From Prorocentrum cordatum (lineage: Eukaryota > Sar > Dinophyceae > Prorocentrales > Prorocentraceae): 50,000 bases of DNA. Location: assembly GCA_963575745.1 (NCBI GenBank), contig CAUYUJ010003901.1:1-50000 (forward strand), in the 5' to 3' direction. The translations under genes were made by a program, and so were the position numbers. How positions within the stretch are numbered: the first letter of the stretch is position 1; each line of letters starts with the position of its first letter. The notes below the pieces were generated by a model. It was not told the origin of the DNA. It saw only the letters and a program-made list of their open reading frames with translations, and did not search any database. Of this stretch, positions 36,859 through 49,760 are shown piece by piece.

Positions 36859-37661
36859 GCCCTGGCGGGGGGCCGAGCTCAGCAGCGAGCCGAACCTCTC
36901 GTCCCTCTAGAGCTCGCGGCGGCAAACCGCCCGTCGATCGCTCTCGGCCGCGGGGGCCGCCGAGCCGGGGCCAGAGGTCCGGCGGGCCGCCGCCGCCGGC
37001 CGCGGCGAGGCAGCAGCCGGGCGCATGCGGGCTGGCCGCGGCGGGGGGCTGCCGGCTACGAAGCCCGGGCTCGCCAGGGAAAGGGGCGCTGCCATGGCCC
37101 GCCAGACCCGGCACGGCGCCTGCCCGAACAGCCTCGGGAACGTCGCCAGCCCGGTCGCGGGAGGCCGGGTCCGCTCTGTTATGCTCGGACGGGAGCCAGC
37201 GCCACGCTGCCGAACAGTCCGAGGCCAGAAGCAAAGCACAGGCTCGGCGGCGGATCTTCAACAGCGGCGGGGATGAGGACCTGCCCTTGAGCAAAGCCAA
37301 CAACGGGGCCATCGAGTCGTTCAGGATAACGCGTGTAGCGCCGAAGTTTCGAAGAGCTCGAAGGCGCCGTTTCAAACACAGGATACCTTCCAACACCACC
37401 TGCGACCCCCTCCGACTCCAAGGTGGCGACAATACACGATGCCACCCCTTCGCCCACACCTCCTGCGGCACCTCCTCGAACGATGCCTCCTCCGCCTCCT
37501 CCCGGTCCTGCGCGCGCTCGAACCGGAACGGGATCGGCTGCTCCAGGGCTGAGACTACTGCTGCAGGATGCGACGAGGACTGTTACGAGAAGGTCTAGGT
37601 AATCGATCTGGCTCGCTTGTTCTCCTGGGCGAGGGCCTGGCCCCGGGGGGTGATCTGCTGC
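36859..37661 (-). pseudogene. RNase H-like segment of DIRS-like element
   Basis: The informative part is near 37340-37130: ILNDSMAPLLALLKGRSSSPPLL, followed by ACALLLASDCSAAWRWLPSEHNRADPASR. The Asp of NDS and the PSEHNRADPASR ending are typical of RNase H in DIRS-type pol. The surrounding sequence is GC-rich, and its frame leads into the recombinase only through further frame changes. Confidence 0.6.
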
Positions 37662-39467
37662 TCACAATCTCTCGAGAAACGCGACCTTTCGTCGAGGAGC
37701 GACAGACGATGGACGCAAGAAGGGGGGAGGGACTTCTCGGCAACACAGGCGCCCCACCACGAGGCGCCCACGCAAGAAACATTCGGCGAGAGCGGGCGGC
37801 CGGCGTCGCGGCAGCACGGCGGCAGGAAAGCGCGGCCAGCGAAGCTCCCGTCTCACCGCAGACGGCAGACGCCGTCGCTCCCGAGCGCCCTCGCCCACGA
37901 AGGCGCACACGGAGTTCAGGCAGCTCAGCAGCTCGCGGCGGATCAGCGCCCGCGACGCGAAGTGGGAGATCACCTTCATCACGGCGTAGACGCTGCACAA
38001 GCCGTTCGCGAGGAGCTCGCCGATGGCCAGACGGAGGCGCCACCGAAGACGAACAGCCAGCCCGATCACCGGGCGATCAGCATCAAAGTGCCAGCCCAGC
38101 GCGTCGCCCCCCACCGACGCCCCCACCGGGTGCGCGGGGAGAGACGAAGCCCCGAGCTCCGCCTCGACAGCTGACGCCGCGGCCCGAACCTCTCGAAGAC
38201 GGTGGAACAGCGCGATGAAGTTGTCCACGCACACGGCGCGGCATGGCCCCTCAGACAGGGCCAGGGCCGGGCGGCGATCCACCAGCCGTCGACTAGCTTG
38301 GCCCGGCAGAGCCCGAGCTGTCACAGCCTCATTCAGCGACTGGCAGACCCACAGGCCGATGCCCCAGCCCATTGGAGGGCAGCGGAAGCACGGCACCACC
38401 CAGGAAGAGGCCTTGACGGGCGCGCCGTCAGCGAGGGTGGCGACCCCGACGTCTCCGGCGCGAACGCGCGGCAGCCCGAAGAAGCGCCGGATCCGCGGGG
38501 GGATCTCGATCTGGTAAATCGCGTCGGCGATGTCGACCCCGCCGATGCAGATCGGCTCGTCGACGTCGACGGAGATCTGCGAGAAAGCCGCGCCGGCGGC
38601 GAGCTCCACGGAATCCGCCATGCGGAACCTGAGCGAGGCGTGGCGGCCGTCGAGGATCATGCGAAATTGCCCGTTCTTCTCGCGGACAAAGAACAGGCCC
38701 ACGCAGCACTCGGCCGCGCCGTGGAAGTCCACGAGCCCGGCATCTTGAAGCCTCCGAACCACCTCGGCATAGAGGCGCGGATTGCGGAGGGCAGGGTCAG
38801 CGTAGAGCCGCCTCGGCCCTGCCTCCTGAATACGTTTCAACCACAGCTGTCGGGGTAAAAGCAACGCTTGAAGCTGGCGAGCGATGCTCTGGCCTGCCAC
38901 CTCGTCGATGTCCACCATGGGCGTAGGTCGAGCGCCCGCAGCAGGCAACGAGACGGAGTCGACGGCGTCGAAGCTCACCGGGGCAACCATCGTGGCGTCA
39001 CCCTCGCATGACTGAGATATCCGGAGCTCCTCAAGGGCTCCTGGAACGCCCAGGTCAGCGGGGCACGGGCCGAACCGCGAGGCAGCCTCCCGCAGCACCC
39101 GGAAGACCTGATCGTGGCCGGCCGTAGGCGTCGATGAGCACGCAGGCGCCTGACCGCGACCAGGTGCCTGGCAGCCCCACAGCTCGTTCAGCGTCGTGGC
39201 CATGTCGTTGACCATGCCGTCGAGATGGGAGCGCCTCTCCAGACGCCTTCGGACTGACCGTGTCAGCGGGGAAGAAGACTGCGAGGGCGGAGCCCCCCCG
39301 CCACGAATGGGAAGGGAAAAGAGATCACGTCGGCGATCAGCAGCGCGGGGACGGGGAGCCTCATGTACAGGAAGTGCAGCTGCAGGCGCGAGGCGAACGC
39401 CTGCCCCCTCTCTCGGCCTGGCGGGCGCCTGGGCGAGGGGAACCCAGGCGCCGCCCGTCGAGCTCAT
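37662..39467 (-). CDS. Reverse transcriptase of DIRS-like element
   Basis: A 601-residue frame begins with an ATG that overlaps the Gag stop as ATGA (39464-39467). A linker with SLPAAGARPTPMVDIDEVAG precedes the fingers: RRLYADPALRNPRLYAEVV, VGLFFVREKNGQFRMILDGR. Palm motif A is GVDIADAIYQIEI near 38530, motif B is CPPMGWGIGLWVCQSLNEA near 38355, and motif C is AVCVDNFIALF near 38215, with VDN in place of a double Asp. HFDADRPVIG lies in the thumb. The frame probably leaves the true coding path near 37750. A VDN box is seen in related dinoflagellate elements, as far as I know, but activity cannot be judged. Confidence 0.75.
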   Translation of the reverse strand: MSSTGGAWVPLAQAPARPREGAGVRLAPAAALPVHEAPRPRAADRRRDLFSLPIRGGGAPPSQSSSPLTRSVRRRLERRSHLDGMVNDMATTLNELWGCQAPGRGQAPACSSTPTAGHDQVFRVLREAASRFGPCPADLGVPGALEELRISQSCEGDATMVAPVSFDAVDSVSLPAAGARPTPMVDIDEVAGQSIARQLQALLLPRQLWLKRIQEAGPRRLYADPALRNPRLYAEVVRRLQDAGLVDFHGAAECCVGLFFVREKNGQFRMILDGRHASLRFRMADSVELAAGAAFSQISVDVDEPICIGGVDIADAIYQIEIPPRIRRFFGLPRVRAGDVGVATLADGAPVKASSWVVPCFRCPPMGWGIGLWVCQSLNEAVTARALPGQASRRLVDRRPALALSEGPCRAVCVDNFIALFHRLREVRAAASAVEAELGASSLPAHPVGASVGGDALGWHFDADRPVIGLAVRLRWRLRLAIGELLANGLCSVYAVMKVISHFASRALIRRELLSCLNSVCAFVGEGARERRRLPSAVRRELRWPRFPAAVLPRRRPPALAECFLRGRLVVGRLCCREVPPPFLRPSSVAPRRKVAFLERL

Positions 39468-40209
39468 GATGACAGAGCGCGACGCTCTTCACGGGCCTTC
39501 CTGATCTGCTTCAGGATCCCTGAGTCGCGCTCGACCTGTTTGGAGACGTGCTCCAGCAACAACTGGCAAATCATGAAGCGGCCATCCTCCTTGGCTGCCC
39601 CGGTGAACACTGCCGCCTCGTCCACGATGCCGAACTTCTGCAGCCCAGCTCCGCGCCCTCGACTCTTCTGCTTATCCTTGCCGTCGCCTCCGGCGCCAGC
39701 TCCTGATCCCTTGGCCTGCTGAGCCTCGAACTCCATGGGGTAGATGTATTCGTAGAGCTGCGCCTGCCGCATCGCCAACTCGACCCCAACAAGGTCGGGG
39801 AGGTTCAGCTGGTCCCAGCACCCGAGGGGCTCGAGCATCTTCATGATGTTCTCGTAGTGGCTCACCCCGTAGTCGTCCTTCGACTGGTGGTAGAACCCAA
39901 GGAAGGCATTGAAGTGCTCCACTGGGCCGCCCCGCTTCCGGTCGACGAACTGGCAGCACCAGAGCACCGCTCGGGGTCCGTCCAGCAACCACCCTGGGAT
40001 GCGACTCTCAGTCAGCACCGGCACCACCTCGCGCCAGGCCAGCCGCGTGCGGGAGCCGTCCGCACGCGGCGGCACCCCGAGCAGCCTGATGTCCGAGCCG
40101 CTCTCAGCACACTGGTACACCGGCGGCGGGATCGTGATCTGCCTGATGGCCACCCAGCCAGCGCCGACGCGCATCAGGCCAACGTCGCCCTCCAGACGCT
40201 GCGTGCCGT
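39464..40209 (-). CDS. Gag-like protein of DIRS-like element, C-terminal part
   Basis: The coding part runs from SMLNGTQRLEGDVGLMRVGAG near 40215 through WREVVPVLTES, WCCQFVDRKRGGPVEHFNAF, YGVSHYENIMKMLEPLGCWDQLNLPDLVGVE and LAMRQAQLYEYIYPMEFE to a basic tail. This pattern matches the helical capsid-like region before RT in dinoflagellate tyrosine-recombinase elements. It ends with a TGA that overlaps the RT start. The N-terminal half of this frame, above 40217, is a shadow. Confidence 0.6.
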
Positions 40210-40674
40210 TCAGCATGCTATGACGTCGCCGCGGCTGCCGGCGTTGGTCGACTCCACCAGCACCCAGACCAGCCCAGGAGGGAGAGCCGCCGGGGGCGCC
40301 ACAGCCCCAGGCCCTGCTGGCGCGCCGGCGGGGACGGCGGGGGCGGCGGGCGCCGCGGGGGCGGGAGCCCCGCCCGCGGGCGCCACCCCGGCCAAGGCCG
40401 CGGCCGGCGGAGGGGCGGGCCCCCCGGCACCCGCCGGCACGACATCCAGCGCCGGCGCCCCGAAGTCGAACTCCACGAGCGCGCCTCCAGGGGGCAGCAC
40501 CAGCGGCTGGCCCGCAGCGCGCTCCCACTCGAGGTACAGGTCGGAGGCGACCTGGGCGAGGGCGTCGCCGATCGCCTGAACCTCCGCGGCGTTCGGCTCC
40601 CGGCGGAAGCGGTAGAGGGAGCCTACGTCCACCCCCGCCAGCGCCTGGCGCGTCCTGCTGAAGACTAATGCCAC
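40210..40674 (-). CDS. Gag-like protein of DIRS-like element, N-terminal part
   Basis: A 154-residue frame with YRFRREPNAAEVQAIGDALA, DLYLEWERAAGQPLVLPPG and a Pro/Ala-rich middle, ending WVLVESTNAGSRGDVIAC. It runs into the Gag C-terminal part by a frame change near 40215. The upstream continuation is interrupted by tandem repeats. Confidence 0.55.
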   Translation of the reverse strand: MALVFSRTRQALAGVDVGSLYRFRREPNAAEVQAIGDALAQVASDLYLEWERAAGQPLVLPPGGALVEFDFGAPALDVVPAGAGGPAPPPAAALAGVAPAGGAPAPAAPAAPAVPAGAPAGPGAVAPPAALPPGLVWVLVESTNAGSRGDVIAC

Positions 40675-40929
40675 GATGTCTGGACTGCCAGGCGCGTAGT
40701 CCCACCAGCCCTTTGGGCGTGAGTGGTTTAGAGAGCCCGCTCTGTTCTCAACCCCCTTCTTCCCCTTCGGGGAGGGGTTGACCCCTCCCCCTACCCCCTC
40801 CCCCTGGGCCTGGAGAGGGCGTTCCGCGGGTGGTCAGAGGGGTCGTTTTTGACTCCTGGGAGGGCTAAAAAACGACACCCCTCACGAGGATTCTGGCCCC
40901 GACGGGGGGAGGCAGAAAAAAACCCTCTC

Positions 40930-41110
40930 CTCTTCTTTGAAACCAAAATCATTGATTTTACTACGGTTTTGGCCCCATTTTGGCCTTCCGAGGGGGCAGC
41001 GCTCCTTAAAGCTCCCCTCTTCTTTCAAGGCAAAATCATTGATTTTACGAAAGTTTTGGCCTCATTTTGCCAGGGGGCAGCGCTAATTGAAGCTCCCCTC
41101 TTCTTTGATC
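40930..41110. repeat. Imperfect tandem repeat, units 87 and 71 bases
   Basis: TCTTCTTT followed by AAAATCATTGATTTTA starts at 40931 and 41018, and a third partial copy starts at 41089. The core ATCATTGAT is palindromic. No gene is seen. Confidence 0.75.
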
Positions 41111-41412
41111 GAGAAGCGCCCAGGAGGCACCAAGAGGCCCCAAGATGGCCCCAAGAGGCCCCCAGGAGGCCCCCAAGAGGCCTCCAAGACGCCCCCAAGA
41201 TGCCCCCAAGAGGCCCCCAAGAGGCCCCAAGAGGCTCTCCCGAGGCACCCAAGACGCTCCTGGAAGCCCCTGGGGCCGCCAAGAGGCCCCCAAGACGCCC
41301 CAAACGGCCTCCAAGAGGCTCCCAAGAGGCCCGAAGAGGCTCCCCCAAGGCACCCAAGACGCTCCTAGAAGCCCCTGGGGCCGCCAAGAGGCCCCCAAGA
41401 CGCCCCAAAAGG
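41110..41412. repeat. CCCCAAGAGGC-type degenerate tandem repeat
   Basis: The same short-unit family as at 15700-16255. A longer unit beginning GGCACCCAAGACGCTCCT and including CCCCTGGGGCCGCCAAGAGG recurs at about 41243 and 41350. Confidence 0.8.
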
Positions 41413-41850
41413 GTACGAGGTGCCCGAACGCCTCACGCCACGAGGAGCCCGAACGACTCACACCAGGACGAGGGGCCCGAACGACTCACACCACGAAGAG
41501 CCCGAACGACTCACACCAGAAGGAGGGGCCCGAACGACTCACACCAGGACGAGGCGCCCGAACGACTCACACCACGAGGAGCCCGAACGACTCACACCAC
41601 GACGGGGCCCCGAACGACTCACACCACGAGGAGCCCGAACGAGTCACACCAGGAGGAGGGGCCCGAACGACTCACACCAGGACGAGGGGCCCGAACAACT
41701 CACACCACGAGAAGCCCGAACGACTCACACCAGGACGAAGAGCCCGAACGACTCACACCACGAAGAGCCCGAACGACTCACACCAGGAAGAAGGGCCCGA
41801 ACGACTCACACCAGGACGAGAAACCCCAAACGACTCAAACCACGAGGAGC
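41413..41850. repeat. CCCGAACGACTCACACCA tandem repeat (25/28-base units)
   Basis: About 16 copies of CCCGAACGACTCACACCA are followed by either CGAGGAG (25-base unit) or GGACGAGGGG (28-base unit) in irregular alternation. Unit lengths are not multiples of three, so the long frames across it are not protein-coding. Confidence 0.92.
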
Positions 41851-41989
41851 GCTTTCTCTCCCTCCTCCTCCGCCTCGTCCTTCTCCCGCTCCCACCACAA
41901 GGAGGATGTACAACGAGGCGGGAGGACGGAGGAACAGGGGAGATATGCGGGGGCAGGCGGAAACACGCCTGAAAAACACGACTGTCGGC

Positions 41990-42631
41990 ATGCTTCGCAA
42001 GAGTTGCTGTTTTGAGATGGGCTGGTGGGGATACGCGAAGCGTGAAGAATTCACTTCATACACATCGTGGTCCGGCGTCGAGATGAGGACGCTGAGGGGG
42101 TCAGCGTTCCCCACGGGAGGATGCTCCAACCTGCCCCAGACTCTCCGCTGATGCCACAGCGGCTCGCCGCGATACAGCACCCACGCCCAGGGCAGGACGC
42201 CGGCGGGCGGCGGCACCCGGGCGGCCATCCCCACGCCGAAGGAGACGATCGACGAGCGCAGCACCCCAGCGGCCGAACTGGACGCAGCACAGCAGAACGT
42301 GGCCTACGAGCACCGTGAGCCAGGAGAGGAGCCCGCCGCCGAAGGCCACCTCGACGGCCGGCGGGGCCGCCGGCGGGGCCAGAGAGACCTCCGGCTCGGA
42401 AGGCGGCGCTAGGGCCGCCGCGGGCGGCTCGGGCGCCGCCAGGCACGTCAGAGGCTGCTCCGACGCCCAGCAGTGGACCTCCCCGCACGAGAGGTTGCCG
42501 CACGCCACCGCCGGGCAGGCGGGCGCAGCAGGGCAGGCGGGCTCGCGAGATCCAGGCCGCCAGCAGGGGTCGGCACGCACGCACATGCTACCTACTGTGG
42601 CCTCACGACCCTTACTATAGCTGGCGACCAC
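41990..42631 (-). pseudogene. Cys-rich 5' leader segment of DIRS-like element
   Basis: The upper frame reads a Cys-rich stretch (CPAAPACPAVACGNLSCGEVHC), an Ala/Pro linker and a hydrophobic segment (WLTVLVGHVLLCCV). In another frame near 42190-42060 follows WVLYRGEPLWHQRRVWGRLE and then SVLISTPDHDVYEV. This order resembles the N-terminus of dinoflagellate tyrosine-recombinase element polyproteins: Cys-rich, membrane segment, then a WHER/TPD block. It links to the Gag part at 40674 across the tandem repeats. The assignment is from pattern memory only. Confidence 0.42.
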
Positions 42632-42859
42632 CCAATCGCAGTCGCAGAAACACGTAGCACCCCGCAGATGCGTGTAAGAGTGAGGGGGCGGTGGGGATGT
42701 CTGCAGTCTGCGAGGCTCTGGAGAAGCCCGTTGCAGGCGCCAAAGTTCTGCAAATTATGCAGCGAGCCCGCCGCAGGCGCCGAATATTCTTCAAACCAAT
42801 GTGGATCAGTCCTCCTGCTCATCCCCCGCCCCCCTCATTGTCCTTTTCCTCGTGTTCCT

Positions 42860-45460
<2,601 letters not shown>

Positions 45461-45462
45461 GA

Positions 45463-45672
45463 TAGACATTGCGACCCCCCCAACTCAGGCGCAACGAACA
45501 TCCAAACTTCAGTCTCAGCGACTGTCAGGCCAAGCATGAAGGCCTCGGGGAAGCGTCCTTCCAGAAATAGACATTGCGACCCCCCCAACTCAGGCGCAAC
45601 GAACATCCAAACTTCAGTCTCAGCGACTGTCAGGCCAAGCATGAAGGCCTCGGGGAAGCGTCCTTCCAGAAA
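45463..45672. repeat. 105-base perfect tandem duplication
   Basis: 45463-45567 is repeated at 45568-45672 with no difference that I can see. It directly follows the CTC microsatellite. The near-identity suggests a recent event or an assembly duplication. Confidence 0.92.
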
Positions 45673-46240
45673 GGACATCCAGAACCCGTTCCCCCCAGAC
45701 TCCCTTCCGCCTGGGTTCGCGTGGTGAGACACGCTTGAGAGTTCCCATTGGAGCCCGTTGCGCCGTGAGGTCGGCGCCAAAGGAGCCCCCAGGTGACGTC
45801 AAAATGTTGCCTCGGGGCCTGATCCCGCAGGTCCCACACTTCAAGCGCTCTTTGCACCAGGCCTGGTATGTGGAATCATCCTCCTTCTCCTGCTCCTCCT
45901 CCTCCTCCTTCTCCTCCTCCTCCTTCTCCTCCTCCTCCTCATCATACTACTCTTCATCCTCATCCTCCTCTTCCTTCTCGGCCTCGTTATTTCCCGCGCC
46001 CCCTCTTCCTTCTCATCTGCCTCTACTTCCTCCTCCTCCTCCTCCTCCTGTCACACCTCGTCTTCCTACTAGGAGGGTGCAAATATAGAAAACCAACCCT
46101 TTCCGAAATGCCATGGGACCTTCCATTGTTAGCACCAAGCGGGCACGAGACCGCCCACAAGCCTCCCACCACCGAAGGTAGGTCAACTTCCAGCAGCGGT
46201 CCTTCTCTCTGGCTACCATCTGTGCAAGGTTCATCACGGT
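45673..46240. other. Gene-free stretch with CTC microsatellite
   Basis: TCC/CTC tracts fill about 45880-46058. On the minus strand at 46110-46288 there is a short protein-like stretch with VRATDVALVAKGSAINTVMN and WKLTYLRWWEACG, which could be an exon fragment. It has no recognised domain. Confidence 0.4.
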
Positions 46241-46590
46241 GTTGATCGCAGAACCCTTGGCCACCAAGGCCACGTCGGTAGCCCGCACCTCAGGAAGGAG
46301 CGAAAGACACCCCCACCCACCCCGACCAGCTCGACGGACAAGGGTCCTCCTCCGCCACCTCCCCCTCCCCCAAACTCCTCGAGACTCATGCTCCCCGCGT
46401 CAACTTGAGAAGGCACGGGGCGTCAAGGACGAGAGCACGGTGCCGCTCGAACTGGGGGGCGGGTCCTCCACACTGCGACCGGCAAAATCGACGCTCCTGC
46501 CTTCAGCGCGCGCGCTCTTGCCCACTCCTAACTCTGGCCATGTACACCGGCGGCGCGCCCTGGGGAGAAACAGAGTGGGCGTGCCTTCTC

Positions 46591-46639
46591 AGAAGGCTCA
46601 GAAGGTATCTAGTCCTCCGAGAAGCTTTCTGAGCCTTCT
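46591..46639. repeat. 13-base perfect inverted repeat
   Basis: AGAAGGCTCAGAA at 46591-46603 pairs with TTCTGAGCCTTCT at 46627-46639 across a 23-base loop. No U-tract follows on either strand, so it is not a typical terminator. Confidence 0.7.
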
Positions 46640-48510
46640 CCGAAGACGGAGGCGGCTTATCAGACGGCCCGAAGGCTTCCGAGGCACCCCGCCGGCCCTG
46701 TGAGACGGCCTGCCTCCTCTTGCTTCCCCGCTCGGCTCGCCGCCGAGTACAGCTCTGCTTCCTTGGCCTTCTCAAACGGCCGCAGGGTGCCCGCAGAAGG
46801 CCCCGAAACTCTGCGGCGCTCTCGCGCCAGCTTTCCGAGCACGCCGGGAGTCCCCCTGCGCGGCTCCTGCGGCGCGGCCCAAGCTGACCATGCAAGGGCG
46901 ATGCCCTGTCGCGAGCTCCCTGAATAGCTGTCGAAAGCAAGAACCCAATCCTGTCACCCAGCCATGGCTGGGGTCGGGGCGGGGACTAACCCAGCTCAGC
47001 GCAAACCTGGCTCAGTCAATGTGTCAGGCCACCTCTGGGGCCACGAGCGGCTTACAAACCTGGCGCAGCCACCATCCGGCCCTGCAAGATCCTGCAGGAT
47101 CTGGCGCACTGGCTGAGCCCCTTTGTGCGCTGAACCCCGTTACCTGCCGGCCGATGGGATGGGGGGTGGGGGGGTAGCCTGGGCCCATTCCTCCCAGCAT
47201 CCGCGGCGCGCACCTCCTCCGCCGCGGCGGAGCCACAGCGGCGCTCGAAGCGCCCGGCGCCGAGGTAGCGGTACAGGCCGTGGGGCCCCGAGACGCCGAG
47301 CGAGGAGCCCGAGGAGAGGCTGCCGGCGAAGTGGCTAAACTTGCCGCCGTCCGGCGGGGCCATCTCTGGCGTGACCAACTGCACCACGACGTCGTACCTC
47401 GGTCGGGGAAACTGGGGAACAAAAAAAACGGCACGAACATGACCTTTCGAGGGTCCGCGCGGAGTTCTTGGATCCGCGCTGCGCTGGACCCCCCCTCCCT
47501 GATGCCGATCCAAGAAATCTGCGAGGACAGTCAAAAATTTGTGTATGCCGTTTTCCTCTTCGAGACACGTGCGACTCGGGCTTGAGCGGCTGAAACTGGC
47601 CTGGCGGGCCCTTCGGGAAACCGACGAGGCCCAGCCAGAGATCTGACGCGAGCTCCCGCTGCAAGCATCGGGACGGGGCCGTCAGAGCGTCGAGTTCCGA
47701 CGAGTTCGAGTCCTACGTTTCCCCGCTTCGGGCGCGCGAGCGCGCTCGGTGGGCGGTCGGCAGGGGGCCCGCAGTCCTCCTCCTCCCCCCTTCTTCTTGG
47801 GCAGGGCCTGGCGCCAGAGCACTGCTGGGTCGCGGACCTGGCGCTCGCGCAGATCGGTCGGGGCAGGCACGGAGCTCCCGTGCAGCGAACTAGTGCGCTG
47901 CAGGGGGAGAGGAAGGGGGGCGGTGGCTGCGGAGGGAGGAAGCAGGCAGGCGGCCCCGTGGCGCCATGGACCCCACGTGCACGGAGAACGGCCAGAGTAC
48001 GGCCGGACCTAGGACAGAAGAACATCCTTCGAGACCATGGAACCCTCTGCTGGCTAAACTGAAAAGCATTCTAAGGTACCCTCCCCCTGGATGCACAAGA
48101 ACATCCAAGAAGCACGAATAACATTTGGGAACGCTCCCCGAACCGACCCCGATCTGATACCTCGGTCCGACAGTACGGGTGGGGAGTTGTCGGTGCTGCG
48201 TCTGAAACCAAAGTCTCCACTGCAAATGTCGACGTGGCACCACGCAACTGAAAGTCCGGATGCCCCAACATACGATGCTATCAACCACCGCGACTATTCC
48301 CACCTCCTTCCCCCCCCCGCCGTGTTTCCCCAGACCTCCCCTCGCTGCGAAGGAAAACTATGATGCAAGGCTCGTGCATAACATTTTCGGCCTCTGGAGG
48401 CCCTGGCTGGGCCAAGGAACGGTCAATTGACAGTTCAGCTCATCATGAAAAGTGGATCTCCGGGAGGGGATCCAGACCTCTCTGGAGAGCCAAGTTGCAA
48501 TCGAAAAAAA
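46640..48510. other. GC-rich region without a supported gene
   Basis: Open frames occur on both strands but none has a domain, a good start or consistent coding character. I see nothing identifiable here. Confidence 0.45.
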
Positions 48511-48513
48511 ACG

Positions 48514-48605
<92 letters not shown>
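48514..48605. repeat. CAA microsatellite, about 30 units
   Basis: An uninterrupted CAA run. The poly-Gln, poly-Asn, poly-Thr or poly-Cys frames over it are artefacts. Confidence 0.97.
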
Positions 48606-48606
<1 letters not shown>

Positions 48607-48821
48607 CATTATAAGACTGATCGCTCTTACTTGCCCGTGTGCCATTCAAGACGAGTTCCCCGCACCCTCGATACCCGCCCTTTCTGTCTTCGATCACACC
48701 CTTTTTGGGGGGAATAGTTCTCTCTGCGGGGGGCGGCGGGCTTAGACAAACGGGCAAACCTGAACGGGCGGACAATCTTTCGTGGGCGTACATGCGCCAG
48801 CCATAGGCATTTGTGCGGGCC

Positions 48822-49017
48822 CTGCAAAAAGAGGAGGGGGAGAAAGAGGGAGAGTGGGAGGAAGGGAAGGGGAGGGGCAAAGGAAGAGGGACAACGCCAG
48901 GAGAGAAGGAGCGAAGAGGGGGGCGGTTGATTAGAGGCAGAGAGAGAAAGAGAGAAAGAGAGAAGAAAAAAAACAAAAACTATAAGTGAGGTAGAGAAAG
49001 AGAGAGAGAGAGAGAGA

Positions 49018-49048
<31 letters not shown>

Positions 49049-49245
49049 CATAGCGAAAGAAAGAGGGGAGAGAGAAAGAAAGAGGGAGGGAGGAGGCAGG
49101 ACAGGAGAGGGAGAAGGGAGGAGGGAGAGGAGGGAGAGGGGATAGGGCAGAGAGGCATAAGGATGAGGGAAAAGAGGATGGAGAGAGAAAGGAGGAGAGG
49201 AGGGAGGAGGGCAGAGGAAGAGGGAGGAGGAGCAGGAAGGTAAGA
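48822..49245. repeat. Purine-rich GA/GGA tract
   Basis: The plus strand is almost entirely A and G over about 400 bases, with GAGA runs near 48940-49050. Such a homopurine strand can form triplex DNA. Confidence 0.9.
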
Positions 49246-49504
49246 GCGTGAACGTTCGAGGAAGTCCTAGACGAAAGCGCCGTTCCTGAATGAAGTCTCG
49301 GGCGGGAGCCCACGACGGGCGGGCGATCCCCTGGCGGGCGGGTCGGGCGGGCGGGACATCCAAGCGGGATGCCTGAGTACGGCGAGAGCGCGATCACTAA
49401 GTAACTTGTAACGGCGTCCTTGGCGCAGCGTGTTTCCTGAGCGTCGAAAGCGCGATTTCTTTCGCATTGAAGTCAAAGGCGAGAACGCAATTGAATAAAA
49501 TGTT

Positions 49505-49760
49505 ACAGGGGCTCTCTGGCGGGAGCGGGGGTCTCGATTAAATCGCGAAGAAGTCTTGATTCAATTGCGGAGAAGTCTCAAGCGGGAGCGCCGTTCCTGA
49601 ATCAAGTGTGAGGAAGTCTCAAATGGGAGCGGGGGGCCTGACTAAATTGCGAAGGGGTCACAAGCGGGAGCACCAATCTCGAATAAATCGCGAGGAGGTC
49701 TCAGGCGGGAGCGGGGGTCCTGAGCAAATGTGGGGGAAGTCCCAGGCGGGAGCCGTCGTC
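49505..49760. repeat. 41-base tandem repeat, about six copies
   Basis: Units with GTCTCAAGCGGGAGCG followed by CCTGA-AAAT-GCGAGGAA recur with GTC at 49575, 49616, 49657, 49698 and 49739. The spacing is exactly 41. An earlier copy lies near 49511-49553, and similar sequence near 49264-49310. Confidence 0.88.

Larger units (their letters stand above)
34700..42640 (-). mobile_element. DIRS-like tyrosine-recombinase retroelement
   Basis: The minus strand reads a Cys-rich leader segment, Gag, RT, RNase H, tyrosine recombinase and a methyltransferase-like domain. No DDE integrase or LTR is seen, while a tyrosine recombinase is present, which defines DIRS-like elements. Several frame changes and an interruption by tandem repeats at 40740-41990 indicate a damaged or intron-containing copy. 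Outer ends are not precise. Confidence 0.78.

Noticed and set aside
41413-41972. Frames across the CCCGAACGACTCACACCA repeat as repeat proteins
   Set aside because: Unit lengths of 25 and 28 bases do not preserve a frame, so the peptide repeat changes along the array.
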